This document shows positions 7,084-16,885 of a stretch of 64,000 nt of DNA, piece by piece (positions within the stretch are counted from its first letter, which is position 1; the number at the start of each line of letters is the position of its first letter). Below the pieces are notes generated by a model. That model had not been told where the DNA came from, made no database searches, and was given only the letters and a program-made list of their open reading frames with translations. The DNA lies in the NCBI RefSeq assembly GCF_002976435.1, contig NZ_PUGF01000013.1:1-64000 (forward strand), read 5' to 3'. The stretch is from Solimicrobium silvestre (GTDB lineage: Bacteria > Pseudomonadota > Gammaproteobacteria > Burkholderiales > Burkholderiaceae_D). The position numbers and the translations under genes are program-made.

Positions 7084-8622
7084 ATGAAAAAAACCTCATT
7101 CAAAACACAGCTACCACGGTTAACCTTGGTAGCTGTTTTATTGGCGGGTAGCTACCTGACAGCACCCGCGCTACATGCTCAAAACTTACCGACTTTAGGC
7201 GACACTGGCCGCGAAGATCTTTCGCCGGTAATGGAACGCAAACTGGGTGAAGAAATCATGCTTGGCATTCGTGCCGACCCCGATTATATCGACGATGAAG
7301 TGGCCGCTGAATACTTAAATGATTTTGGTTCCAGGCTGCTAGAAGTGCATCAGGAAGCACGTGGCGATGCCAATTTTGATTTTTACTTTTTCACCGTGCG
7401 CGACCCAATGATTAACGCATTCGCTTTGCCCGGTGGATTTATTGCGGTGCATTCGGCGCTGGTTGTCCTGGCACAAAACGAATCTGAATTGGCATCGGTA
7501 CTTGCTCATGAAATTGGCCACATTGCGCAGCGCCACATTGCCCGCATGATAGGTAACCAGAAACAAGATTTTTTAATCCCGATTGCCTCACTCATCCTAG
7601 CGGCATTAACCATGCGCTCTAATCCCGATGCAGCAATGGCAGTGGCCATTGGCGGCGAGGGATTAGCCGTACAGCGGCAATTGGATTTTAGCCAGAATGC
7701 GGAACGTGAAGCGGATCGGGTTGGACTACAGATTTTACGCGACGGTGGTTATGACCCAAGCGGAATGGTGGCGTTTTTTGAACGCATGCAAAGCTCCAGC
7801 CGCGGCTATTCGGATAATTTCCCGGCATTTCTGCGCACCCATCCAATGACCTCGGAACGGATTGCTGATATTCAATCCCGAATTCAATCTGAGACGTTCA
7901 AAAAACATATCGACAGCCCAGATTTCCAATTATTCCGCTCGCGTATCCGCGTATTACAAGACGAATCTGCACAAGCTCTATTAGAGACCAAAAGCTATTT
8001 TGAAGACCAGATAACACACGCAATTTCCTTAAAAAAGCCCTATCCTGCGGCCGAATACGGGCTGGCATTTATCGCCTTCAAACAGAATAATTTTAAAGAG
8101 GCGCAAGTTTATTTGGATAAGGCGCGTAAAGAATCGGGCAGAGAAACCGGCAACGATGTTTCGAGCCTATTTTTTACCAGTTTGCAGTTAGATATTTTAT
8201 TGCGAAGCAAACAAAACCCAGCGGCATTAAAAGCGGCCGAGTTAGCCTTGCAGGAATTTCCTGTTTCGCGTGGAATTGGTCGTCAATATACTGATGCGCT
8301 GATCGCCAATCAACACGGCGAACAAGCCATTACGTATTTGCGCGATCAAACATTGTTGTATCGCAAAGACTTTGGTTTGCAAGAGCAACTTGCCAAGGCT
8401 TATGCAGCAGAAGGAAAAGAAGCATTGCAGCATTTGGCACTCGCCGAATCTTATGCGCTGTCCGGTGCAATTTCTCCTGCGTTAGATCAGCTTGACATAG
8501 CACGACGCTCGCCAGATGCCACTTATTATGACCACGCCATCATCGACGCACGCGAACGTGACTTAAGGGAACGCTATAAAGACGAATTGGAAGCGCTTAA
8601 AAAACAAGGTGATAAAAAATAA
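7084..8622 (+). CDS. bepA: Periplasmic M48 metalloprotease with TPR domain (BepA-like)
   Basis: A 512-aa secreted protein with a signal peptide (cleavage about residue 32, ALHAQ), an M48 peptidase domain with HEIGH at 142-146 and the third zinc ligand in the EREADRVG stretch (about 210), and a C-terminal half of TPR-like repeats. BepA/YfgC proteins assist and proof-read LptD and BAM-dependent outer membrane assembly. Length and domain order match. It stands alone between divergent moaC and the convergent yheT cluster. Confidence 0.93.
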   Translation: MKKTSFKTQLPRLTLVAVLLAGSYLTAPALHAQNLPTLGDTGREDLSPVMERKLGEEIMLGIRADPDYIDDEVAAEYLNDFGSRLLEVHQEARGDANFDFYFFTVRDPMINAFALPGGFIAVHSALVVLAQNESELASVLAHEIGHIAQRHIARMIGNQKQDFLIPIASLILAALTMRSNPDAAMAVAIGGEGLAVQRQLDFSQNAEREADRVGLQILRDGGYDPSGMVAFFERMQSSSRGYSDNFPAFLRTHPMTSERIADIQSRIQSETFKKHIDSPDFQLFRSRIRVLQDESAQALLETKSYFEDQITHAISLKKPYPAAEYGLAFIAFKQNNFKEAQVYLDKARKESGRETGNDVSSLFFTSLQLDILLRSKQNPAALKAAELALQEFPVSRGIGRQYTDALIANQHGEQAITYLRDQTLLYRKDFGLQEQLAKAYAAEGKEALQHLALAESYALSGAISPALDQLDIARRSPDATYYDHAIIDARERDLRERYKDELEALKKQGDKK

Positions 8623-8640
8623 GTGCGAATAAACGCAAGA

Positions 8641-9228
8641 TTACGGCTGCGGATGTGCCACAAAGGGATGTGTTTTAGCCAGCTCGGTCAAACTAGTTAG
8701 CGTGATCGGAATGGACTGCTGTTGAAAGCGAAATGTTAAGCCAGCATGCGGATTTTCCAGCCACGCCAAAACTTGTTCGTCGGATGCTGGCTGGTCATTT
8801 AAATAAACACAGGCCATTGCGTCAACCATATCTCTATCATCGACCTGCGCCAAAATCGCAGCACTTTGAAGCAGTAAATGACCGTCACTGGTCATCCACA
8901 CCGCATCGCAATTTGTGAGCGCGGTTCCGGTATGCAGTACCCAGCCAGATTGGGGATCTGAATGCGCGATGTAAGGTGTACTTTGCAATTCAACATAAAC
9001 CCGCTGCGGACCGTTTTGAAAAAAATAACGTCCTGCATCATCGGACTGATAATTTCTATCTATAAAACCACGCAGAATAACGTTGGCGATTTTACTTCCC
9101 AATAAATCCGACTCTTGCGCGTGCTGGTCACGCATCCGCCAGGCACCGCGCGCATCCAAACCTAGCCAACCGTAGCAATGCGGTACATTCGGCCATTTAG
9201 CCATGGCAAGTTGTACTTGTTTATCCAT
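8641..9228 (-). CDS. Conserved Burkholderiales protein of unknown function (DUF2946-type, from memory)
   Basis: This 195-aa cytosolic protein opens with QLAMAKWPNVPHCYGWLGLD and contains RNYQSDDAGRYFFQNGPQRVYVEL, a pattern I recognise from a betaproteobacterial family usually called DUF2946; the number is from memory. No catalytic motif is evident. It is the last gene of a four-gene minus-strand cluster (zinc-finger protein, NTF2-like protein, YheT hydrolase, this gene) with short spacing (22 bases after yheT), so it is probably co-expressed with them. Confidence 0.8.
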   Translation of the reverse strand: MDKQVQLAMAKWPNVPHCYGWLGLDARGAWRMRDQHAQESDLLGSKIANVILRGFIDRNYQSDDAGRYFFQNGPQRVYVELQSTPYIAHSDPQSGWVLHTGTALTNCDAVWMTSDGHLLLQSAAILAQVDDRDMVDAMACVYLNDQPASDEQVLAWLENPHAGLTFRFQQQSIPITLTSLTELAKTHPFVAHPQP

Positions 9229-9249
9229 TAGGCAGTTGTCCTTAACGGC

Positions 9250-10206
9250 TTACGCGGGTTGGTACTGCTCAAAAAAATGTAGCACACGCTTAGGCAACCA
9301 CATATTATCGGCTCGCCAGCTACCGCCGGCAAAACCAACGTGGCCGCCATGTTGCGGGTATTCCAAGGTGACGCACGACGCGGCATTTTCAGGCAAATAG
9401 CGACCAGGTAGAAATGGATCGTTTTTTGCGTTTAACACTAAGGTCGGTAACGTAATGTCACCCAAGATGTGTTTGGCGCTGGCGCGATTCCAATAGTCTT
9501 CGGTGTTTTTATAACCATGCAAAGGCGCGGTGACTACGTTATCAAACTCATATAAATTTTTTGCGTCCAGCATTGTTTGGCGATTGAATAAGTCAGGGTA
9601 TTGCGCTAACTTTGCCAGACACTTCGGTTTTAAGGTGCGCAAAAATACCGTTGTATACAGCATATTAAAACCACTACCTAACGCAACGCCTCCCTGCGTT
9701 AAATCTAAAGGGGCAGAAACCGCGCAAGCTGCTTGTACGAAGCTGGCCTGGTTTTGACTCTCTCCCAACCAGCGCAATAAAGCATTACCACCAAGTGAAA
9801 CTCCACACACAAATAAAGAACGTTGCGGATGTTGCTGATGAATTCGACGTAGCACCCAATTAATTTCTGTCGAATCGCCAGAATGATAAAAGCGTGGCCC
9901 TTGATTCATTTCGCCTGAACAGCCGCGAAAATGCACGACAACTCCAGCCCAGCCACGGCTTTTTACTTCCGCCATTAAAGCTCGCGCATAGTGACTATTG
10001 GAATTACCTTCCAGACCGTGAAATAGCACAACCAACGGCGCATCTGCTACGGCATCGACAAAATCAAGGTCAATAAAATCGTTATCGGGAGAGTTCCATC
10101 GCTCGCGCCGGTAACTCACCGTTGGTATGGTGAGTAACTTGGCGGGAATGATGGTTTGCAGATGTCCATTGGACATCCAAGCGGGTGAAACATAATTGGT
10201 CTGCAT
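9250..10206 (-). CDS. yheT: Alpha/beta hydrolase, YheT family
   Basis: A 318-aa alpha/beta hydrolase of the YheT/EMB8 group. The N-terminus P-WMSNGHLQTI is typical, the oxyanion region is LFHGLEGNSNSHY (61-73), the nucleophile elbow GVSLGGN places Ser137, the Asp is in LNAKNDPFLP and the His near GGHVGF. The natural substrate is unknown, likely a lipid or ester. It follows the NTF2-like gene by 9 bases in the same operon. Confidence 0.93.
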   Translation of the reverse strand: MQTNYVSPAWMSNGHLQTIIPAKLLTIPTVSYRRERWNSPDNDFIDLDFVDAVADAPLVVLFHGLEGNSNSHYARALMAEVKSRGWAGVVVHFRGCSGEMNQGPRFYHSGDSTEINWVLRRIHQQHPQRSLFVCGVSLGGNALLRWLGESQNQASFVQAACAVSAPLDLTQGGVALGSGFNMLYTTVFLRTLKPKCLAKLAQYPDLFNRQTMLDAKNLYEFDNVVTAPLHGYKNTEDYWNRASAKHILGDITLPTLVLNAKNDPFLPGRYLPENAASCVTLEYPQHGGHVGFAGGSWRADNMWLPKRVLHFFEQYQPA

Positions 10207-10215
10207 AATAAAACC

Positions 10216-10641
10216 TTAGTGCAGCATGCTTGCGCGGAACAATTCGCTTGGCGCACGCCCTGGCGCAACGGAGGCATGATGCAGCGTAATGCGCCAGCCT
10301 AAAGCAGTTTTAATATACACATTGGTGCACAAAATATGAATGTCTTGCGTCATTTCCGGCGTGCGCTGCACTTCTTCAATAATGTTATGTACTGCGGTCA
10401 TCATGTTACGGCTGGCGTGCAATTGCACCGGTTGAATGTTGACCGAACCGCGTTCAAAGATAGCTTCAAACGAGGCGCGTATCGTTGCATGTCCAACCAA
10501 ACGGGATGAACCGGGATGAACGCAAACAATTTCTTCATCTTCAGCCCAAAGAGCCATGAGCGCTTCAATATCGGCGCGGCTTAATGCGTCGTAAAAAGCC
10601 GCTTCAGTTTCATCCGCCGAACTAAGCAGTGGTGCGTGCAT
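10216..10641 (-). CDS. NTF2-like (SnoaL-type) small protein, 141 aa
   Basis: The sequence has the cone-shaped NTF2-like fold pattern: an N-terminal helix ETEAAFYDALSRADIEALMALWAEDEEIVCVHPG, then strands, and a final GWRITLHHAS strand. No enzyme motif can be assigned; such proteins are small ligand-binding or detoxifying enzymes. Conserved in this neighbourhood in Burkholderiales. In an operon between the zinc-finger gene and yheT. Confidence 0.85.
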   Translation of the reverse strand: MHAPLLSSADETEAAFYDALSRADIEALMALWAEDEEIVCVHPGSSRLVGHATIRASFEAIFERGSVNIQPVQLHASRNMMTAVHNIIEEVQRTPEMTQDIHILCTNVYIKTALGWRITLHHASVAPGRAPSELFRASMLH

Positions 10642-10683
10642 ATTTTTCCTGTCTGGAATTGCCGTGGTAAATCACGGTGTAAA

Positions 10684-10872
10684 TCAATGCGCTTTGAGCA
10701 CAACACCGGCTTTTAATTGGTACTCGGTGCTGCAATAAGGGCAAGTTGCGTGGCCATTGTGCGATAAATCCAAAAATACCTTCGGGTGCGAAGACCATAA
10801 AGGCATGGCAGGATTTGGGCAATGTGCTGGCAAATCGGTTAAATCTAATTCAACAATATTTTTAGTTTGCAT
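10684..10872 (-). CDS. zf-CHCC zinc-finger domain protein, 62 aa
   Basis: A single small domain with the CHCC arrangement: Cys in HCPNP (18), His in LSHNGHATCPYC, and the CPYC pair near residues 44-47. This family (Pfam zf-CHCC) is shared with the mitochondrial complex I subunit NDUFS6. It is the first gene of the four-gene cluster, and its promoter region faces azlC. Confidence 0.88.
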   Translation of the reverse strand: MQTKNIVELDLTDLPAHCPNPAMPLWSSHPKVFLDLSHNGHATCPYCSTEYQLKAGVVLKAH

Positions 10873-11000
10873 GTGGATAATCCGTAAAAATTCATAACTG
10901 AACGATACTAAGGCTCGATTTTAACGGATTCGCCCTGTGAATAAAATAATTACTCGGTAAAATACTGCCTTTAGTGAATCTGTAAATCAATTAAGTGCCA

Positions 11001-11792
11001 ATGAATGCCTATTTAACTGCATCAAACCCGTCCAATTTACCTCCAGAACAGTTAGCAGAAGTCGAACAAAATGCTTTTCGCTCTGGAGTCAAAGCCTGCT
11101 CACCAACCTTAATCGGGATTGCTGCGTGGGGTCTGGTGGTGGGTGTGGCAATGATTAAAACCCACTTTACGATTATGCAGGCACTGGGTATGACGCTGTT
11201 TGTATTTGCCGGTTCGGCTCAATTAGCCGCCCTGCCCTTAATTGCGGTTGGTGCGCCGGTTTGGGTAATTTTTGTAACTGGCCTGGTTGTCAACCTGCGC
11301 TTTGTTATTTTTTCGGTAATTTTAGCGCCACACTTCGCCCATCTCTCATTCCGCCAGCGTGCTTTTTGGGGCTATATGACGGGCGATGTCTCCATGGTTT
11401 ACTTCATGCAGCGCTATCCGACTGAGCAAGCGGAAGCCGGCAAATTTGCATATTTAAAAGGACTATTAATTCCCAATTGGGCAGCTTGGCAAATTGGTTC
11501 GATTGCGGGAATTTTTTTAGGCAGCCAAATCCCGGAAGAATGGGGCGTGGGCTTTGCCGGCAGTTTAGCTATTTTATGTATTTTATTGCCAATGGTGATG
11601 AACCGCTCAACTCTGATCGGCGTGATCGTCGCGGGTGCTATCGCTTTGCTAACCATCCACTGGCCGTATAAATTAGGCATGTTATTGGCGGTACTAATTG
11701 GCATGGCCGCTGCGATGATTTGGGAAGAATGGCATGAAAAAAGCAGTGCCGACAAAAAGCAGAATCAGGGAACGAATAAGGGAAACTCATGA
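11001..11792 (+). CDS. azlC: Branched-chain amino acid exporter large subunit, AzlC family
   Basis: An inner-membrane protein with about seven to eight hydrophobic helices and the AzlC features FRSGVKACSPTLIGIAAWGLVVG, VFAGSAQLAALPLI and NLRFVIFS. With AzlD it forms a two-component exporter for branched-chain amino acids. The reading frame also allows a GTG two codons upstream; ATG at 11001 is preferred. The C-terminal tail is charged. It overlaps azlD by four bases (ATGA), which implies coupled translation. Confidence 0.92.
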   Translation: MNAYLTASNPSNLPPEQLAEVEQNAFRSGVKACSPTLIGIAAWGLVVGVAMIKTHFTIMQALGMTLFVFAGSAQLAALPLIAVGAPVWVIFVTGLVVNLRFVIFSVILAPHFAHLSFRQRAFWGYMTGDVSMVYFMQRYPTEQAEAGKFAYLKGLLIPNWAAWQIGSIAGIFLGSQIPEEWGVGFAGSLAILCILLPMVMNRSTLIGVIVAGAIALLTIHWPYKLGMLLAVLIGMAAAMIWEEWHEKSSADKKQNQGTNKGNS

Positions 11793-12112
11793 GCGACTTA
11801 ACACTCTGGATTGTCATCGCGCTACTAACGTTAAGTACTTTTATAACGCGCGCTACATTTTGGCTAATCGGTCATCACATCAATCTGCCTAAGCGGGTAC
11901 ATGAAGCATTACGTTTTGCTCCGGCCTGCGCATTAGCGGCGATTTTAATTCCTGATTTTTTAACTAATCATCATCAGATTGAGCTGAGTATCACTAATCC
12001 GCAATTAGTCGCTGGCGTCTGTGCTTCGGTATTTTTCCTGATAAAACCGAGTATGTTAGGAACGATATTCTTTGGCATGGCAGTGTTTACGACGGTTAGA
12101 TTGCTCGCTTAA
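11789..12112 (+). CDS. azlD: Branched-chain amino acid exporter small subunit, AzlD family
   Basis: A 107-aa membrane protein with four hydrophobic helices. The ATFWLIGHHINLPKRVHEALRFAPACALAAILIPDF region is typical of AzlD. It follows azlC with an ATGA overlap, so the two subunits are made together. No clear terminator follows. Confidence 0.92.
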   Translation: MSDLTLWIVIALLTLSTFITRATFWLIGHHINLPKRVHEALRFAPACALAAILIPDFLTNHHQIELSITNPQLVAGVCASVFFLIKPSMLGTIFFGMAVFTTVRLLA

Positions 12113-12529
12113 TTCCCGGAATTTTCATTTTTTATGGCAATTTATAGCAGCCCTCACATACTCCGGCTATTTTTTTGAAAATTCCAACGCATCCAATGGG
12201 ATTCCCATCGATAAAAAATCACTATTTAGATAGTATCTTTTAACTGCAAGGTAAATATTTACTAAAACTGACAAGAATAAAAAATAATACTAGGGTATTC
12301 ATAATCTTAAATCTTAGTTTACTCACGCTTTCTTAGCTTACTTCGCATTATTTTTCCTGCTAACAATCATCTTTTTACCGCTCACAGGCTTACAGCTGCA
12401 ACCCACAGTACGGTAAAATAGATGGTTTTCTATTTCGCTGAATTTCAATTTATTTTTACAGCGCGAATTAATCCAACTTTCTACCCCAATTTTTCACTCC
12501 ACCTTTTATCTCTTTTACATCACTCTGAC
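12113..12529 (+). other. AT-rich intergenic region upstream of pgk
   Basis: No gene seen. The stretch is AT-rich, contains a short palindrome TTCCCGGAA just after azlD, and probably carries the promoter and a roughly 110-base leader of the pgk-pyk-fba-purE-purC transcript. A frame extending pgk upstream to 12422 is not protein-like. Confidence 0.5.
12390..12419 (+). promoter_or_regulatory. Candidate sigma70 promoter of pgk
   Basis: TTACAG, 18 bases, TAAAAT, about 110 bases before the pgk ATG. The spacing is acceptable and the -10 is good; there is no independent support. Confidence 0.35.
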
Positions 12530-13723
12530 ATGCAATTTATACGATTTAGCGATCTGGTCGCGCAAGGTAGTTTAGCTGGCAAACGTGTTTTTATTCGTGC
12601 TGATTTAAATGTGCCTCAAGACGATCAAGGCAATATCACCGAAGACACCCGCATCCGCGCTTCCGTTCCGGCCATTCAACAAGCGTTACAAGCTGGCGCC
12701 GCTGTCATGGTGACATCCCATTTAGGCCGCCCAACCGAAGGCACATTGCGCGCCGAAGATAGTTTGGCACCCGTCGCACATCGCTTATCTGAACTTCTTG
12801 GTCAGCCAGTTACATTGCTGCAAAACTGGTTAGACGGCGTACAAGTGCAACCCGGTCAAGTCGTGTTATTAGAGAATTGCCGCGTAAATATCGGTGAAAA
12901 GAAAAATAACCTTGAACTCGCCAAAAAAATGGCAGCACTGTGCGATGTGTATGTCAACGACGCTTTCGGCACGGCTCATCGCGCTGAAGCCACCACCCAC
13001 GGCATCGCGCAATTTGCGCCGGTTGCCTGTGCTGGCCCGTTGCTCACCGCTGAATTAGATGCATTAGGCCGCGCACTTGGCCAACCGGCCCGTCCATTAG
13101 TGGCGATTGTGGCGGGTTCCAAAGTGTCTTCCAAACTGACCATTTTAAAATCACTGGCTGACAAGGTAGATAACCTGATCGTCGGCGGCGGCATTGCCAA
13201 TACATTCATGCTGGCAGCTGGTTTGAATATCGGCAAATCATTGGCAGAAGCCGATTTACTCGACGAAGCCCGCGCCATTATGGAGATCATGAGCAAACGC
13301 GGCGCAACGGTACCAATCCCAGTTGACGTCGTCTGCGCTAAAGAATTTTCACCAAACGCAGTCGCCACCGTTAAATTAGTCGCCGACGTAGAAGCCGACG
13401 ACATGATTTTAGATATCGGCCCGCAAACTGCTGCGCAATTAGCCACGCAAATTAGCACTGCTGGCACCATCGTCTGGAACGGCCCGGTTGGCGTGTTTGA
13501 GTTTGATCAATTCGGTCACGGCACCAAAACGTTGGCATTAGCCATTGCCAATGGCGCAGGTTTTTCTGTCGCTGGCGGCGGCGATACTTTAGCGGCAATT
13601 GCTAAATACGAGATCGCCGACAAAATCGGCTACATCTCAACCGGTGGCGGCGCATTCTTAGAATTTTTAGAAGGAAAAACACTTCCGGCAGTTGAAGTGT
13701 TGATGCAACGAGCGGCGAAATAA
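12530..13723 (+). CDS. pgk: Phosphoglycerate kinase
   Basis: Converts 1,3-bisphosphoglycerate and ADP to 3-phosphoglycerate and ATP. The 397-aa product has [20 protein letters not shown] (substrate Arg/His loop), [21 protein letters not shown] (ADP site), and the C-terminal GGGDTLAA. The frame extends 36 codons upstream, but the ATG at 12530 (MQFIRFSDL) gives the family length. First gene of a glycolysis/purine run of five plus-strand genes. Confidence 0.97.
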   Translation: MQFIRFSDLVAQGSLAGKRVFIRADLNVPQDDQGNITEDTRIRASVPAIQQALQAGAAVMVTSHLGRPTEGTLRAEDSLAPVAHRLSELLGQPVTLLQNWLDGVQVQPGQVVLLENCRVNIGEKKNNLELAKKMAALCDVYVNDAFGTAHRAEATTHGIAQFAPVACAGPLLTAELDALGRALGQPARPLVAIVAGSKVSSKLTILKSLADKVDNLIVGGGIANTFMLAAGLNIGKSLAEADLLDEARAIMEIMSKRGATVPIPVDVVCAKEFSPNAVATVKLVADVEADDMILDIGPQTAAQLATQISTAGTIVWNGPVGVFEFDQFGHGTKTLALAIANGAGFSVAGGGDTLAAIAKYEIADKIGYISTGGGAFLEFLEGKTLPAVEVLMQRAAK

Positions 13724-13758
13724 AGATTAATAAATAATCTAAAAACTTGGAGACACGA

Positions 13759-15189
13759 ATGTATCGCGGAACAAAAATAGTTGCCACAGTAGGTCCTGCT
13801 TCAAATACCGTAGAAATCTTGACTCGCATGTTGCAAGCGGGTGTGAATGTGGTGCGCTTAAATTTTTCGCATGGCAAAGCGCAAGATCATATTGATCGCG
13901 CTGCCATGGTCCGCGAAGCCGCGTTAAGTTGCGGGCGAGAAGTGGCAATTATGGCCGATTTGCAAGGTCCAAAAATCCGTATTGGTAAATTTGAAAACGG
14001 CAAAATTGAACTGCAAAACGGCGAAAAATTTATTCTCGATGCTGAATGTACTTTAGGTAACCAAGGCCGCGTTGGTTTAGATTACAAAGCCTTACCGCGT
14101 GATGTGAAACCGAACGATCTCTTGCTATTAAACGACGGCTTGATTGTGTTGGTGGTTGATAAAATTGTTGGCGCTGAAATTTTCACCACCGTCAAAATCG
14201 GTGGTGAGTTGTCCAACAATAAAGGCATTAACCGCCAAGGCGGCGGCTTAACTGCGCCAGCGCTAACGTCCAAAGACATGGAAGACATTAAAACCGCCAT
14301 GAGTTTTCAGGCTGATTACCTGGCGGTTTCCTTCCCTAAAAACGCTACCGACATGGAAATGGCGCGTCAATTAGCGAACATTGCTGGCGAGCCGTACAAC
14401 CATAAGCCGATGATGATCGCCAAGATCGAACGTGCTGAAGCGATTCCGTTATTGCAAGAAATTTTAAATGCGTCCGATGGCATCATGGTCGCGCGTGGCG
14501 ATTTGGCGGTGGAAGTCGGCAACGCTACCGTGCCAGCTTTGCAAAAACGCATGATCAAAATGGCACGGGCTTCCAACAAGCTAACCATTACTGCGACGCA
14601 AATGATGGAGTCGATGATCTTCAACGCAGTACCAACCCGTGCCGAAGTTTCTGACGTAGCGAATGCCGTGTTAGACGGCACCGACGCCGTGATGTTGTCG
14701 GCCGAAACCGCCTCCGGTAAATATCCGGTGGAAACGGTAGAAATGATGGCAGCGGTGTGCTTCGAGGCAGAAAAATCATACGAGTGCGAACTCGATGCTG
14801 ACTTTTTAAATGCTCGCTTTACCCGCATCGACCAATCCATCGCTTACGGCGCGTTATTCACCGCTTACCACTTGCGAGTTAAAGCGATTGTGGCATTAAC
14901 GGAATCCGGCTCCACCACACTGTGGATGAGCCGCCACAATATCGACATTCCTTTAATCGCACTTACCCCAAGTCGCACAACCCAACGTAAAATCGCGCTT
15001 TACCGAAATGTGCGCACTTACGAATTACCGTATCACTGCGACAAGGACACCATGTTAAACAACGTGGAACAGATTTTATTAGATAACAACGTAGTACAAA
15101 AAGGCGACACCATTGTTGTCACCTGGGGCGAACCAATGGGGCAAGTCGGTGGCACCAACGCACTGAGAATTGTGCGGGTCGGCGCTTAA
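13759..15189 (+). CDS. pyk: Pyruvate kinase
   Basis: Transfers phosphate from phosphoenolpyruvate to ADP. The 476-aa protein shows KIVATVGPAS, RLNFSHG, DLQGPKIRIG, MIAKIERAEA, ARGDLAVEVG and the MLSAETASGKYP loop. The frame begins at a TTG at 13747; ATG at 13759 has GGAG at the proper distance. The allosteric C-terminal domain is complete. It lies 35 bases after pgk. Confidence 0.97.
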   Translation: MYRGTKIVATVGPASNTVEILTRMLQAGVNVVRLNFSHGKAQDHIDRAAMVREAALSCGREVAIMADLQGPKIRIGKFENGKIELQNGEKFILDAECTLGNQGRVGLDYKALPRDVKPNDLLLLNDGLIVLVVDKIVGAEIFTTVKIGGELSNNKGINRQGGGLTAPALTSKDMEDIKTAMSFQADYLAVSFPKNATDMEMARQLANIAGEPYNHKPMMIAKIERAEAIPLLQEILNASDGIMVARGDLAVEVGNATVPALQKRMIKMARASNKLTITATQMMESMIFNAVPTRAEVSDVANAVLDGTDAVMLSAETASGKYPVETVEMMAAVCFEAEKSYECELDADFLNARFTRIDQSIAYGALFTAYHLRVKAIVALTESGSTTLWMSRHNIDIPLIALTPSRTTQRKIALYRNVRTYELPYHCDKDTMLNNVEQILLDNNVVQKGDTIVVTWGEPMGQVGGTNALRIVRVGA

Positions 15190-15271
15190 TTATTTAATGC
15201 ATAGGCTGGGCTAGCGCATCACTTACCGAGCACTAACAAAAACAGATTTTATTTTTATCTTTGGAGGAAAT

Positions 15272-16336
15272 ATGGCACTCGTTTCAATGCGTCAATTACT
15301 TGACCACGCGGCTGAATACAGCTACGGCATACCCGCATTTAATGTCAATAACTTAGAACAAGTTAGCGCGATCATGCAAGCGGCCGACGAATCCGGTTCA
15401 CCGGTGATTATGCAAGCGTCAGCTGGTGCACGTAAATATGCGGGCGAAGCATTTTTGCGCCATTTGATCTCTGCGGCCGTTGAAGCTTACCCACATATTC
15501 CGGTTGTAATGCACCAAGATCACGGCCAATCACCAGCAGTATGTATGGCAGCGATCAAATCCGGCTTTACTTCGGTCATGATGGACGGCTCTTTAATGCC
15601 AGATGGTAAAAGCGTCGCCAGCTATGAATACAACGTTGAAGTATCCCGCAAGGTAGTGGAATTTTCTCACTCAATCGGTGTAACGGTCGAAGCGGAATTA
15701 GGCGTACTCGGTTCATTGGAAACAATGATGGGCGATAAAGAAGACGGCCACGGCGCTGATGGCAAAATGACCCGCGAACAATTGCTGACCGATGTGACGC
15801 AAGCGGCTGACTTTGTTAAGCAAACCCAATGTGACGCATTAGCGATTGCTATTGGCACATCACACGGCGCGTATAAGTTTTCACGCAAGCCTACTGGCGA
15901 TATTTTGGCGATTGATCGCATTCGCGAAATTCACGCCCGCATCCCAAATACGCATTTGGTCATGCACGGTTCCTCTTCAGTACCACAAGAATTACTGGCT
16001 GAAATTCGCCAGTTCGGTGGCGACATGAAAGAAACCTACGGCGTGCCGGTAGAAGAAATTCAAGAAGGTATCAAGCACGGAGTGCGCAAAATTAATATCG
16101 ACACCGATATTCGTTTGGCAATGACTGGCGCAATTCGTCGTTATTTAATTGAAAACCCAACCAAATTTGATCCGCGTGATTATTTGAAACCAGCCAGAGA
16201 AGCAGCTATGCTGGTTTGTAAAGCGCGTTTCTTGTCGTTTGGTTGTGAGGGTCAGGCTGGCAAAATCAAGCCGATCCCATTAGAGAAAATTGCCGAGAAA
16301 TACAAACAAGGCACTTTGGCACAAATCGTTAATTAA
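15272..16336 (+). CDS. fba: Fructose-bisphosphate aldolase, class II
   Basis: Zinc-dependent aldolase splitting fructose 1,6-bisphosphate. The 354-aa product has the zinc ligand segments HQDHGQS (about 89-95) and [12 protein letters not shown], the SHGAYKF region, HGSSSVP and NIDTDIR. A strong GGAGG ribosome binding site lies 6 bases before the ATG. Third gene of the glycolytic run, downstream of pyk. Confidence 0.97.
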   Translation: MALVSMRQLLDHAAEYSYGIPAFNVNNLEQVSAIMQAADESGSPVIMQASAGARKYAGEAFLRHLISAAVEAYPHIPVVMHQDHGQSPAVCMAAIKSGFTSVMMDGSLMPDGKSVASYEYNVEVSRKVVEFSHSIGVTVEAELGVLGSLETMMGDKEDGHGADGKMTREQLLTDVTQAADFVKQTQCDALAIAIGTSHGAYKFSRKPTGDILAIDRIREIHARIPNTHLVMHGSSSVPQELLAEIRQFGGDMKETYGVPVEEIQEGIKHGVRKINIDTDIRLAMTGAIRRYLIENPTKFDPRDYLKPAREAAMLVCKARFLSFGCEGQAGKIKPIPLEKIAEKYKQGTLAQIVN

Positions 16337-16340
16337 TTTT

Positions 16341-16360
16341 TTTATTTATTTATTTATTTA
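16341..16360 (+). repeat. Tetranucleotide repeat (TTTA)x5 before purE
   Basis: Five perfect TTTA units just upstream of the GGAG ribosome binding site of purE. Slipped-strand copy change here would alter spacing between fba and purE but not reading frame. See findings. Confidence 0.8.
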
Positions 16361-16374
16361 GTAGGAGAATCTAC

Positions 16375-16863
16375 ATGGCTACTGTTGGAATCGTAATGGG
16401 CTCAACATCCGATTGGGATGTAATGAAAGAAGCCGCACAAATTTGCAAAGACTTTGGTATCAGCTACTCGGCACGTGCCTTGTCTGCGCACCGTACTCCG
16501 GTGGAATTAGAACAATGGATGGAAGAAATGGAAGCCTCCGGTTGCCAGGCATTTATCGCCGGCGCTGGTGCTGCTGCACATTTAGCTGGTGTCGTTGCAG
16601 CTAAAACTATTCTGCCTACCTTTGGCGTTCCAATTCCTTCCAAGTATTTAAAAGGCTTGGATTCGCTGTTGGCTATGGTGCAAATGCCTAAGGGTATTCC
16701 AGTTTCCACCTTGGCTATCGGTGAAGCTGGTGCAGCTAACGCTGGTTTGTCAGTGGTCGCTATTTTGGCGTTGCATGACGCTGATATGAAAGCAAAATTG
16801 ATCAACTTCCGTGCTACACAAGCGGAAAAAGTACGCAATTCAGTACTGCCTGAATTGGCGTAA
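16375..16863 (+). CDS. purE: N5-carboxyaminoimidazole ribonucleotide mutase PurE (class I)
   Basis: Moves the carboxylate of N5-CAIR to carbon to give CAIR in purine synthesis. The 162-aa product begins with [14 protein letters not shown], then [22 protein letters not shown], and [23 protein letters not shown]. It resembles class I enzymes, which need PurK to supply N5-CAIR, yet purK is not next to it. Ribosome binding site GGAG 8 bases upstream. Confidence 0.96.
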   Translation: MATVGIVMGSTSDWDVMKEAAQICKDFGISYSARALSAHRTPVELEQWMEEMEASGCQAFIAGAGAAAHLAGVVAAKTILPTFGVPIPSKYLKGLDSLLAMVQMPKGIPVSTLAIGEAGAANAGLSVVAILALHDADMKAKLINFRATQAEKVRNSVLPELA

Positions 16864-16885
16864 TGGTTTAATTAAAGGAAATTGT

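Noticed and set aside
12976-13470. Long open frame antisense to pgk
   Set aside because: Shadow frame created by codon bias of pgk; low-complexity Ala/Ser/Thr text.
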